Of a stretch of DNA of 20,950 bases, positions 7,102 through 14,825 are shown piece by piece. This DNA is from Caulobacterales bacterium RIFOXYB1_FULL_67_16 (GTDB lineage: Bacteria > Pseudomonadota > Alphaproteobacteria > Caulobacterales > Caulobacteraceae): NCBI GenBank assembly GCA_001796045.1, contig MGLN01000175.1, positions 583-21,532 of the forward strand, in the 5' to 3' direction. Each line of letters starts with the position of its first letter. Position 1 is the first letter of the stretch. Both the position numbers and the translations under genes were made by a program. A model generated the notes under the pieces. It searched no databases and had not been told where the DNA came from. It saw only the letters and a program-made list of their open reading frames with translations.

Positions 7102-9720
7102 TCAGAACCGCTTCGTAAGCGCCAGGCTGAACACCCTTCCCCTCGGATCAGCGACGACAGGGTCATAGCCGAAGGCGTACTGCGCCAGCGGCGGCGCCTT
7201 ATCGGCCACATTGACCACGCCTAGAGCCAAGTCGAGGTCGGCGCCCAGGCTCCGGCTGTAGAGAAGGTCGATCGTCGTCTGGCTGGCGATCGTCGTGTCG
7301 GTCACGCCGCTGCGGTCGTTGTCATAGCCCGCCGTGTAATGGACTAGTCCTGTCACCGAATGGGCGCCACCGCTCCACCCGAGAACAAGTTCGCCCCGAT
7401 TTCGCGGCAGGGAACGACCGATGTTGCTCAGGTTGGTCGAGCCGACGCCGGACACTTCGGCAGAGTCCGCACTCAGCCGGATGTCGTATCGATCCACATA
7501 GGTCCAGGTCGCGGAGACCATGGTTCGTCCCCCCCAAAGCTCGTGGGTGTAGCGGGCCGACAGGTCCAGGCCCTGCGTCTCCACTGATGAGGCATTGATG
7601 AAATAGAGCTGGACAAAGGTCAGGGTTCCGCTGGCCGAACGGTTCAGCCTCGACTGTGCGTCCGTGCCCGTCAGACCTGCGGCCGTATCAGCCGCCGCCT
7701 GATTGATGATCGCCTGGGCCGATTCCTTGACGACCTGATCCGTGTAGTCGAACTGCCAGGCGTCCAGCCCAAGCTCCAGCGCCTCGAGGGGACGCCACTG
7801 AACACCGAAGGTCAGGCTCTCGGACTTCTCGGGCTTCAGGTCCGCATCGCCGGACGTGAGGGTGTTGACGAAGACAAAGGCGCCGCGGTCGTACACCGAC
7901 GGCTGAGAGGCTTGCGCGCCGGACAGGGCGTAGACCGAGGGCGCCCGGAATCCTTGTCCCCAGGAGGCGCGCAGGGCGACCGCGTCCGCCACATCCCAAC
8001 GGACGGCGACCTTCGGACTGAAGCGGCCCTCCCCGTCATAGGATTCATAGCGCCCGGCCAATTGCCCCTCGATCCGTTCACCTAGGCGCAGACGCGCCTC
8101 GCCATAGGCGGCCAGGGTTTCCTGGTCGCCATTGAAGTCGGGCGAATAGCCTGCGGTCAGCAGATCCCCGGCGTTGACCAGATCGCTCCAGTCATGCCGG
8201 AAGGCGCTGCGTCGGTACTGGAGGCCCAAGGCGACGTCGACCGTTCCGCCGGACCAGCCGACGGCTTGGCCGTCTAAGGAGGCGTCTGCGGTCATCAGAC
8301 TGGCGGAGCCCCGAAGGCCTGTCGAACCAATCAGGCTGTCGATCAGCTCGGCGCTGTTGGCCGTACCCGTGCCCAGATAGGCGCTGCCGAAGGGATTGAA
8401 ATACTGGCAGGCGCCGACGCCGGGCGTGCCGGTGGCGGGATCGCAGCCCGCGCCGCCCAGCCCGTTCAAGGCATTCTGCAGGGCGCTGCCGATGACGTCG
8501 GGCTTGTCGTAGGCCACGTGCTGGCGGCTGGCGGTCGCGCCGAGACTCCAGTTCCAGCCGTTGGCGAAGTCGCCGTCCAGGCCGGCGGCGAGACGCCAGG
8601 TCTCATAGTCGAACTCCGCCGCAGACGCCCCGGCCTCCGCGCCGAGCAGGCGTCCGCGAAACAGCACATCCTCGCCGAACGGATTGTCCGGATGAGACGC
8701 CGGCACCGTCAAGGATTGCGCGAGGATTGGCAGAGACGGCGTTTGACGCGCGCGGGTCCAGGTCGAGGACCAGGCGCCCTGCAGGGACAGTGTCATGTCG
8801 CCGACGGGGTGGCGATAGTCGGCGAAGACCTGGGTCCGGGTCTCCTCGGGCGTCAGGTCGAAGAAGTCGGAATAGTCGAGGCGGCAGAAGGCGTCAGCCG
8901 AACTATTGCGATAGGCGGCGTCAAAGGCCGGGTCGTCGCAGTCGGTGTCCGGCGCATAGGCCTTGGTGCTGGGCCGATAGTAGGAGCCGGGCTGGCCATA
9001 GCTGGTCACCGCAGTCCAGGACGCGCGGTCGTAAACTTCGGCCTGGGTGAAGTCGCGTTCGTCCGTGCTCAGAGCCGATCGGTGGAAATGCGAAGCTGCG
9101 AGAGTCAGGTCGCCGTCCAGAAACCTGAAACTGCCTATCGCCTCGATCACACTCTCTTCCGAGCCGTCTGCGACCGCATATTTGGCGCTGACTTCGGGCC
9201 GAGCGACATCATGCCGCGTTATGAAGTTGACCACCCCCGCAACCGCGTCGGAGCCATAGACGGCCGAGGCGCCGTCCTTGACCACCTCGATTCTCTGCAG
9301 GGCGATCATCGGAACCAGCGAATTGATGTCGACGAAGGCCGAACCGTCGGTCGCGACGACGGCGCTGGACGTCCAGCGCTGACCGTCGACCAGCACCAGG
9401 GTCGAGCCCAGACCGAGGTTCCGCAGATTGAACTGGGCCGTGCCCGAACTCTGCGGCTGATTCAGCTGATCCACCTGGGCTTCGGAGCCCGAGTTGGCGG
9501 TGATTAGGCGAACCAGTTGCGAGGCGTCGGCTACGCCGGCTGCGGCGATGACGTCTCGCCCAAGGGTTTCGACGGGCGCTACGCGGTCGCCGCCTGCGAT
9601 GCGAGACCCGGAGACGATGATGTCTTCCACAGAGGCGGCAGCCTCTTGCGCCTGCGTCCCGCAGGCCCAGCCCAGCCAAGCCGCCGAGACGGTCGCCATC
9701 AGAATTCCACGTCGCATCAT
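7102..9720 (-). CDS. TonB-dependent outer-membrane receptor
   Basis: This 872-residue receptor starts at the ATG at 9720, with GGGGAG upstream, and carries a Sec signal peptide cleaved near TQA|QEA (residue 24). A TonB-box-like segment (DIIVSGSR) follows. The plug domain at about 50-165 includes the typical FNLRNLGLGSTLVLVDGQR and RIEVVKDGASAVYGSDAVAGVVNFIT blocks. The rest is a 22-strand-type barrel with GFRAPS and LKPEKSES motifs, ending in the expected terminal Phe (TKRF). A GVGACQYFNPFGSAY segment and two Cys in an earlier loop are seen in many sphingomonad and caulobacter receptors. The substrate is not evident. It is divergent from a sugar-type ABC ATPase with a LacI-type operator between them, which hints at a carbohydrate. 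Its stop codon directly abuts the kinase stop. Confidence 0.92.
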   Translation of the reverse strand: MMRRGILMATVSAAWLGWACGTQAQEAAASVEDIIVSGSRIAGGDRVAPVETLGRDVIAAAGVADASQLVRLITANSGSEAQVDQLNQPQSSGTAQFNLRNLGLGSTLVLVDGQRWTSSAVVATDGSAFVDINSLVPMIALQRIEVVKDGASAVYGSDAVAGVVNFITRHDVARPEVSAKYAVADGSEESVIEAIGSFRFLDGDLTLAASHFHRSALSTDERDFTQAEVYDRASWTAVTSYGQPGSYYRPSTKAYAPDTDCDDPAFDAAYRNSSADAFCRLDYSDFFDLTPEETRTQVFADYRHPVGDMTLSLQGAWSSTWTRARQTPSLPILAQSLTVPASHPDNPFGEDVLFRGRLLGAEAGASAAEFDYETWRLAAGLDGDFANGWNWSLGATASRQHVAYDKPDVIGSALQNALNGLGGAGCDPATGTPGVGACQYFNPFGSAYLGTGTANSAELIDSLIGSTGLRGSASLMTADASLDGQAVGWSGGTVDVALGLQYRRSAFRHDWSDLVNAGDLLTAGYSPDFNGDQETLAAYGEARLRLGERIEGQLAGRYESYDGEGRFSPKVAVRWDVADAVALRASWGQGFRAPSVYALSGAQASQPSVYDRGAFVFVNTLTSGDADLKPEKSESLTFGVQWRPLEALELGLDAWQFDYTDQVVKESAQAIINQAAADTAAGLTGTDAQSRLNRSASGTLTFVQLYFINASSVETQGLDLSARYTHELWGGRTMVSATWTYVDRYDIRLSADSAEVSGVGSTNLSNIGRSLPRNRGELVLGWSGGAHSVTGLVHYTAGYDNDRSGVTDTTIASQTTIDLLYSRSLGADLDLALGVVNVADKAPPLAQYAFGYDPVVADPRGRVFSLALTKRF

Positions 9721-9789
9721 CCGATCTCCCCGCGATTGACGGCGGGCTTCTAGCTGCAGCGCACAGCTTGCAAAAGCGTAATTTTGCAG

Positions 9790-9799
9790 ATTTGCAAAT
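9790..9799. promoter_or_regulatory. ATTTGCAAAT palindrome with neighbouring TTGCA copies
   Basis: A perfect 10-bp palindrome lies about 70 bp upstream of the TonB receptor start, in an AT-rich island. Two more TTGCA cores stand at 9768-9772 and 9784-9788, so the three cores begin 16 and 8 bases apart. This may be a regulator binding array or part of the receptor promoter, but no known site is recognised. Confidence 0.35.
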
Positions 9800-9858
9800 T
9801 CAGCGAGATTGTCTTTGGATCGCGAAGCCTGCGTCAAACGAACGATTGATCCCCGGAT

Positions 9859-9870
9859 GTAACCGGTTAC
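9859..9870. promoter_or_regulatory. Putative LacI/GalR-family operator
   Basis: The sequence GTAACCGGTTAC is a perfect 12-bp palindrome with a central CG, the hallmark of LacI/GalR-type operators. It lies 39-50 bp upstream of the sugar ABC ATPase start and about 140 bp from the divergent TonB receptor, so it could control the ATPase and possibly both. No LacI-family regulator gene is in the window, so the cognate protein must be elsewhere. Confidence 0.6.
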
Positions 9871-9908
9871 GGTGCGCGCAAAATTATGCGGTTTAGGGAA
9901 CAGGAAGC

Positions 9909-11012
9909 ATGGCGGACGTCCGACTGGTCGGCGTGAAGAAGGCGTTCGGCGCTGTCGAGGTGCTGAAGGGCGTCGATCTGGAGATCGCCGACGGGGAGTT
10001 CGTCGTGTTCGTCGGCCCGTCCGGCTGCGGCAAGTCCACCCTGCTGCGCACCATCGCCGGTCTGGAAGATGTGTCTGGAGGTCAGGTCTCCATAGGCGGC
10101 CGCGTGGTCAACGACCTGTCGCCGTCGGATCGGGGAATCGCCATGGTGTTCCAGTCCTACGCGCTTTATCCCCACATGACGGCCTACGAGAACATGGCCT
10201 TCGGCCTTAAGCTGGCCAAGACGGACAAGGTCGATATCGACCGTCGCGTCCGCGCCGCCGCAGAAGCCCTCAGCATCACCGACTATCTGGACCGTAAGCC
10301 CAAGGCCATGTCGGGCGGTCAGCGCCAACGGGTCGCCATCGGCCGGGCCATCGTGCGCGAGCCCGAGGTCTTCCTGTTCGACGAGCCCCTGTCGAACCTG
10401 GACGCCGCCCTGCGCGTCAAGATGCGCTACGAGTTCGCGCGGCTGCACGCCGAGCTGAAGACCACCATGATCTATGTCACCCACGATCAGGTCGAGGCCA
10501 TGACCTTGGCGGACCGGATCGTGGTGTTGAACGGCGGCCGTATCGAGCAGGTCGGCGCGCCGATGGAGTTGTACCAGCGGCCGGCCAATCTGTTCGTCGC
10601 CGGCTTCATCGGCAGCCCCCGGATGAACATGCTGGCCACCGAGATCGTGACCGCCTCGTCGACGGGCGCGACGGTAAGAACCAAGGCGGGGGAGACCCTG
10701 AGCCTTGCCGTCGACGCCGCCTCGGCAAGCCCGGGCGACGCCGTGACCCTGGGCGTTCGCCCCGAGCATCTGACCCGGTCGCCCAGCGACCCAACCTCTG
10801 ACGGGGGGGCTCTGACCGCCGAAGTCCTGTTCGCCGAGACCTTGGGCGCCGTCACAATGGTCCACCTCAGACATGCGGCCGCCGAAGACACGGTGACGGT
10901 TCAGTGGGCGGGCGAAATCGCCGCTAGATCGGGCGACTCCTTACGCCTGAACGTGGCCGCCGATCAGGCTCACTTGTTCGACTCAGCCGGCCGCGCCTTT
11001 GCGAGGCTCTAG
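9909..11012 (+). CDS. MalK/UgpC-family sugar ABC transporter ATP-binding protein (orphan)
   Basis: This 367-residue protein has all the elements of a carbohydrate importer ATPase: Walker [10 protein letters not shown] (36-44), Q-loop Q82, signature MSGGQRQR (134-141), Walker B VFLFDEP (154-160), D-loop SNLD, and switch His192 in [12 protein letters not shown]-terminal OB/TOBE regulatory domain spans about 240-365, with the typical GVRPEHL. That domain marks the MalK/UgpC/MsmX group, which powers uptake of di- and oligosaccharides or glycerol-3-phosphate at the inner membrane. The ATG at 9909 follows CAGGA. No permease or binding-protein gene is in the window, so it may serve distant permeases, as multi-sugar ATPases do in other bacteria. 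A LacI-type operator lies just upstream. The stop codon overlaps that of the next gene on the opposite strand. Confidence 0.95.
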   Translation: MADVRLVGVKKAFGAVEVLKGVDLEIADGEFVVFVGPSGCGKSTLLRTIAGLEDVSGGQVSIGGRVVNDLSPSDRGIAMVFQSYALYPHMTAYENMAFGLKLAKTDKVDIDRRVRAAAEALSITDYLDRKPKAMSGGQRQRVAIGRAIVREPEVFLFDEPLSNLDAALRVKMRYEFARLHAELKTTMIYVTHDQVEAMTLADRIVVLNGGRIEQVGAPMELYQRPANLFVAGFIGSPRMNMLATEIVTASSTGATVRTKAGETLSLAVDAASASPGDAVTLGVRPEHLTRSPSDPTSDGGALTAEVLFAETLGAVTMVHLRHAAAEDTVTVQWAGEIAARSGDSLRLNVAADQAHLFDSAGRAFARL

Positions 11013-11365
11013 TCTCGCTTCTCGTCTCCGCCGATGAAGGCGCCGGCGATCCAGCTGACCACGCCGGTGACGATGGCCGCCCCGACGCCGGCCCACAGGC
11101 CGTCCACCGCAAAGCCGCCCAGGAACATGGCGGTCAGGCCGATCATGGCGGCGTTCACGACCAGCAGAAAGAGGCCCAGGGTCACCACGGTGATCGGGAA
11201 GGTCAGCACGACCATGACCGGCCGCACGACCGCATTGATCAGACCCAGGATGAGCGCGGCGGCGATCAGGGAGCCGTTGCTGTTGAAGTCGACGCCCGGA
11301 ACGAGCTTGGCCGAAAGCCAGAGGCCGATCATGGTGACGATGGCCTGAACGATGAAACGGATCAT
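11009..11365 (-). CDS. Small multi-spanning membrane protein of the PF04020 'phage holin IV-like' family
   Basis: The 118-residue protein has four hydrophobic segments: [60 protein letters not shown], and [21 protein letters not shown]. The N-A-x-x-R-P block between segments 2 and 3 and the L-F-L-x-x-N-A block are typical of PF04020 proteins. These are widespread chromosomal membrane proteins that databases often label phage holin although no lysis role is shown. The ATG at 11365 is supported by GAGG just upstream; an in-frame upstream extension lacks a ribosome-binding site. It ends on the same CTAG as the ABC ATPase gene. No phage genes are nearby, so a holin role is unlikely. Confidence 0.85.
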   Translation of the reverse strand: MIRFIVQAIVTMIGLWLSAKLVPGVDFNSNGSLIAAALILGLINAVVRPVMVVLTFPITVVTLGLFLLVVNAAMIGLTAMFLGGFAVDGLWAGVGAAIVTGVVSWIAGAFIGGDEKRD

Positions 11366-11478
11366 GGCGACCTCATAAAGACAAAGCGTGACCATAACGC
11401 CGGATGCGGGCGAAGGCTCCCCCTCGCGCCGCACGGCTGCTAACCAAGGCGTCGACAAGCTGATGAACGAGATCTGAC
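11366..11478. other. Divergent spacer between the PF04020-like gene and the HIT gene
   Basis: This 113-bp region should contain two divergent promoters. I see no clear palindromes or consensus elements. Confidence 0.3.
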
Positions 11479-11916
11479 ATGAGCCTGCACGGCGCCTATG
11501 ACCCCGACAATGTCTTCGCCAAGATCCTGCGCGGCGAGATCCCCTCGGTGAAGGTGTGGGAGGACGATCAGGTCCTGGCCTTCATGGACGTTTTCCCCCA
11601 ATCGGAGGGCCATGTCCTCATCATCGCCAAACAGTCTCAGGCCCGGACGTTGCTGGAGATTGAACCCGACGCTCTGGCGGCTGTGACGGCCGCCTTGCAC
11701 CGCACGGCCAAGGCTGTCGAAAAGGCGCTGAAGCCGGACGGGATATCGGTCATGCAGTTCAACGGGGAAGCCGGAGGACAAACCGTCTTTCACCTGCACT
11801 TCCACATCATTCCGCGCTGGGCTGATCGTGCGATGAAAGGGCACGGCCAAGCGCCTATGGCCGACGCCGCCGAGCTGCAGGTCATCGCTCAACGCATCGC
11901 CGCCGAACTGGACTGA
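11479..11916 (+). CDS. HIT-family nucleotide hydrolase/transferase
   Basis: The 145-residue protein carries the histidine-triad motif HLHFHII (H105, H107, H109) and the conserved N-terminal VFAKILRGEIPSxKVWEDD and SEGHVLIIAK blocks of the Hint branch. Hint-type enzymes hydrolyse phosphoramidates of AMP or GMP; the physiological role in bacteria is broad or unclear. The length matches the family. The start is the ATG at 11479 with a weak GAGA stretch upstream. It is transcribed alone, 68 bp before the tRNA-Thr gene on the same strand, and is a conserved housekeeping gene rather than part of the galactan locus. Confidence 0.94.
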   Translation: MSLHGAYDPDNVFAKILRGEIPSVKVWEDDQVLAFMDVFPQSEGHVLIIAKQSQARTLLEIEPDALAAVTAALHRTAKAVEKALKPDGISVMQFNGEAGGQTVFHLHFHIIPRWADRAMKGHGQAPMADAAELQVIAQRIAAELD

Positions 11917-11984
11917 ATCCGGCCGCGGCATCTTGCACCGCCTCCGATCCGTCCTCATAAGGCCTGCTGTCCCGACGAGGCCGG

Positions 11985-12060
11985 GCCGGTTTAGCTCAGT
12001 TGGTAGAGCGCCAGTTTTGTAAACTGGATGTCGCGGGTTCGATTCCTGCAACCGGCACCA
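11985..12060 (+). tRNA. tRNA-Thr (anticodon TGT)
   Basis: The full 76-nt cloverleaf can be folded. Acceptor strands GCCGGTT and AACCGGC pair perfectly, the D-arm carries AGCTCAGTTGGTAGAGC, and the anticodon stem CCAGT/ACTGG encloses TTTGTAA with TGT at 12018-12020. The T-arm holds GGTTCGATTCC. A is the discriminator and CCA is encoded. It reads ACA codons, probably with wobble. The gene marks the left edge of the sugar locus, but no att-like copy of its 3' end was found downstream. Confidence 0.97.
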
Positions 12061-12273
12061 CTTCCGCCACGCACCGTCGCCGCAGCCACCCCATCTCGAA
12101 TATCGCTCGGTGTCAAAAGCCGCGCATGAGCGCGTCTTCGATGCGCCAAGAACCACAGCCGACGCACCCGCAATATCGCATATAAAAACTATTTCATTGA
12201 CAGAACGAGAGGTGTTCCGCTTTCTTGGCGTCAAGAGGCCGCAAACAGGCCCGTGATCTCAGGGAGGCGCACC
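12061..12273 (+). promoter_or_regulatory. Leader region of the galactan locus with a sigma70-like promoter and operator-like inverted repeat
   Basis: A TTGACA box lies at 12197-12202, followed by GCTTTC at 12219-12224 with a 16-bp spacer; the latter resembles the Caulobacter GCTANAWC -10 element. The spacer holds an imperfect inverted repeat, CAGAAC-gagaggt-GTTCCG (12201-12219), so a repressor bound there would block polymerase. AATATCGC occurs twice, at 12099-12106 and 12172-12179. The strip 12172-12200 is AT-rich. AGGGAGG at 12261-12267 is the ribosome-binding site of the GH2 gene. Confidence 0.45.
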
Positions 12274-14796
12274 TTGAAGCGCACCGGTTCAAACCTGACC
12301 GTCGATCGACGCGTCGTGCTGCAGGGCGCAGGCGGCTTGGCGGTAGCTGCTGCGGCGGTTCCCGACACGGCCAAGGCTGCCGGCTCCGCCTCTTCCGCTG
12401 AGACTGGCGCGCGCGAGAGCATCAAGCTGGCGTTCGACTGGAAATTCGCTCTTGGCCACGCGTCTGACGTGGACAAGGATTTCGGCTTCGGCCGGGATCA
12501 GCGCACCTACGCCAAGACCGGCGGCTCCGACACCGCCCCCATCGCGACCGCGGCCCTGCCCGGGTTCGACGACTCGATGTGGCGCCCCGTGCAGATTCCG
12601 CACGACTGGGCCATCGACCTGCCCTTCGATCCAGGCGCCGGCGGATTCGGCCCTGACGAGGACGACCCCCGCGCGGCCCACGGCTACCGGGCGCTCGGCC
12701 GGGATCATCCGGAGAACAGCGTCGGCTGGTACCGACGCCCGCTCGACATCCCTGCGGAGTGGGTCGGGCGACGGCTGAGCCTCACCTTCGACGGCGCCTT
12801 CCGCCAGGTGGTGGTCTTTCTGAACGGCGTCATCGTCGACGAGCACGTCGGCGGCTATGTCCCCTTCACCGTCGACATCACCGACGTGGCCCGCCCTGGC
12901 GAGACCAACTGGCTGGCCGTCCGCGTCGACGCCAGTCTCGGCGAAGGTTGGTTCTACGAGGGCGCGGGCCTTTATCGCCATGTCCATCTGACGGCGACCG
13001 ACCCGATCCATGTTCCGCCGCATGGGGTCTTCATCCAGTCCTCGCCGCGCGGCGCCGGGGCGACCGCCAAAATCAATATTGACGTCCGCAACCAGTCCGA
13101 AGTCTCCACCGACGCCCGGGTTCGCACCCTCGTGCTGGCGCCGAACGGTCTCGAGCTGGCGCGGCAGGAGACGGGACTGAGACTGGCCTCGTGGAACGAC
13201 GGCTCGGTTCAGCACGCTCTGGACTGGAGCGCCGCCCCCCTCTGGTCGCCGTCCGATCCGCAACTTCACCGCCTCGTGGTCGAGGTCGAGGTCGAGGGCC
13301 GGATCACGGATCGCACGGAGACCGCATTCGGTGTCCGCTCGGCCGTATTCGACGCCAAGCGCGGCTTCCTGCTTAACGGCCAGCCCTTGAAGCTTCTGGG
13401 CGCCTGTTGCCACCAGGATCACGCCGGCGTCGGCGCCGCCATCCCGGATCGCCTCCAGTACTGGCGGATCGAACAGCTGAAGGCCATGGGCTGCAACGCC
13501 TATCGCGCCTCGCACAATCCGGCCACGCCGGAACTGATGGACGCCTGCGACCGCCTGGGCATGCTGGTCATCGCTGAGACCCGGCGCATGTCCTCCGACG
13601 AAGAGTCGATGGCGGAACTGGCCACTCTGGTGCGGCGCGACCGCAACCGTCCCTCCGTCATCGCCTGGTCGATCGGCAACGAAGAACAGGCCATCCAGGG
13701 CAATGAGACCGGCGCCGCGATCGCCCGCACCATGAAGCGGCTGGTTAACCGGCTGGACCCGTCCCGCCCCGTCACTGCCGCCAAGGATCAGGACTTCGAC
13801 ACTGGCGTGTCCCGCGTCGTGGATGTGCTGGGCTTCAACTATCGCACGCCCCAGATGGAGGGCTATCACGCCCGCTTCCCGGATCAGCCCATCCTCGGCA
13901 GCGAGACGGGCAGCACGGTCTCGACGCGGGGCGAATATGTGCTGGACGCCGCGCGCCACATCGTCCCCGCCTATGACCGCGAACACCCCTGGTGGGCCTC
14001 GACCGCCGAGGAATGGTGGACCATTGCAGCGGAGCGGCCCTATATCGCCGGCGGCTTCATCTGGACCGGCTTCGATTATCGCGGCGAACCGACGCCCTAT
14101 AATCGTTGGCCCAGCGTCGGCTCCTACTTCGGCGCCATGGACGCCTGCGGCTTCCCGAAAGACAATTATTGGTACTACCGCGCCTGGTGGCGGCCGGAGC
14201 CCCTGTTGCACCTCTTCCCGCACTGGAACTGGGAAGGCCGCGAGGGTCATGAGATAGAGGTCTGGGTTCACTCGAATCTCGATCGCGTCGAGCTGTTCGT
14301 GAACGGCCGTTCGGCGGGATCGAAGACGGTCGAGCGCAATCGCCACCTGGCCTGGGCCGTGCCCTATGCGCCGGGCGTACTGGAGGCGCGGGGGTACAAG
14401 AACGGTCGCCTGGTCTCGACCCAACGTCGTGAGACCGCCGGCGCCCCGGCGGCCCTGCGTCTGTCGGTCGATCGCGAGCGACTGAACGCCGATGGCGAGG
14501 ACCTGGCCATTATCGCGGCCAGCGTCGTGGACGCCCGCGGCCGTCCCTGCCCCCGCGCCAATGATCTGGTCGTCTTCGAAGTCGCGGGCGACGCCCGGGT
14601 CATCGGCGTCGGCAACGGCGATCCGGTCAGCCACGAGGCGGATCGCAGCGATCGCAGACATCTCTTCAACGGCCTGGCCCAGGCCATCGTCCAGACGGGT
14701 CGCCGCGGCGGCCCCATCACTGTCACGGCCAAGGCGGAGGGGCTGCGGCCCGCCGTTCTGAGCCTCGACGCCCGCACCACCAAACAATCGACCTGA
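12274..14796 (+). CDS. GH2-family beta-galactosidase-like glycoside hydrolase, Tat-exported
   Basis: This 840-residue enzyme is read from the TTG at 12274, which has AGGGAGG six bases upstream; the in-frame GTG at 12253 precedes that site and is not favoured. The N-terminus has a twin-arginine signal (VDRRVVLQGAGG, then AVAAAAV). Next come the GH2 sugar-binding domain (about 45-240), an Ig-like domain (about 245-345) and a TIM barrel (about 350-620). The barrel contains CHQDHAGVG, YRASHNPATPELMD, acid/base Glu470 in IGNEE and nucleophile Glu544 in GSETG. DUF4982-like and GH2 C-terminal Ig-like domains follow at about 655-835. It should act in the periplasm, releasing terminal beta-galactose from oligosaccharides; beta-glucuronidase or beta-mannosidase specificity cannot be excluded from sequence alone. 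Context with GH53 favours galactose. Confidence 0.92.
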   Translation: MKRTGSNLTVDRRVVLQGAGGLAVAAAAVPDTAKAAGSASSAETGARESIKLAFDWKFALGHASDVDKDFGFGRDQRTYAKTGGSDTAPIATAALPGFDDSMWRPVQIPHDWAIDLPFDPGAGGFGPDEDDPRAAHGYRALGRDHPENSVGWYRRPLDIPAEWVGRRLSLTFDGAFRQVVVFLNGVIVDEHVGGYVPFTVDITDVARPGETNWLAVRVDASLGEGWFYEGAGLYRHVHLTATDPIHVPPHGVFIQSSPRGAGATAKINIDVRNQSEVSTDARVRTLVLAPNGLELARQETGLRLASWNDGSVQHALDWSAAPLWSPSDPQLHRLVVEVEVEGRITDRTETAFGVRSAVFDAKRGFLLNGQPLKLLGACCHQDHAGVGAAIPDRLQYWRIEQLKAMGCNAYRASHNPATPELMDACDRLGMLVIAETRRMSSDEESMAELATLVRRDRNRPSVIAWSIGNEEQAIQGNETGAAIARTMKRLVNRLDPSRPVTAAKDQDFDTGVSRVVDVLGFNYRTPQMEGYHARFPDQPILGSETGSTVSTRGEYVLDAARHIVPAYDREHPWWASTAEEWWTIAAERPYIAGGFIWTGFDYRGEPTPYNRWPSVGSYFGAMDACGFPKDNYWYYRAWWRPEPLLHLFPHWNWEGREGHEIEVWVHSNLDRVELFVNGRSAGSKTVERNRHLAWAVPYAPGVLEARGYKNGRLVSTQRRETAGAPAALRLSVDRERLNADGEDLAIIAASVVDARGRPCPRANDLVVFEVAGDARVIGVGNGDPVSHEADRSDRRHLFNGLAQAIVQTGRRGGPITVTAKAEGLRPAVLSLDARTTKQST

Positions 14797-14825
14797 AAAC
14801 CCAGGCGAGCACAGGGGGAGTTCCA

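Noticed and set aside
8518..9507. 329-codon plus-strand frame within the first TonB receptor gene
   Set aside because: A shadow of the receptor frame; no ribosome-binding site or recognisable domain.
9867..10874. 335-codon minus-strand frame across the ABC ATPase
   Set aside because: An antisense shadow of a fully conserved ATPase; no domain features.
11009..11365. Prophage holin
   Set aside because: The similarity is to a widespread chromosomal membrane family; no endolysin or other phage genes are present.
11985..12060. tRNA-Thr as an integration site for a genomic island
   Set aside because: No integrase gene and no second copy of the tRNA 3' end (GGTTCGATTCC or similar) were seen through the right side of the sugar locus.
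12279..12292. Second LacI-type operator at the start of GH2 (caccggttcaaac)
   Set aside because: Only the ACCGGTT core matches; the arms are not symmetric and it lies inside the coding region.
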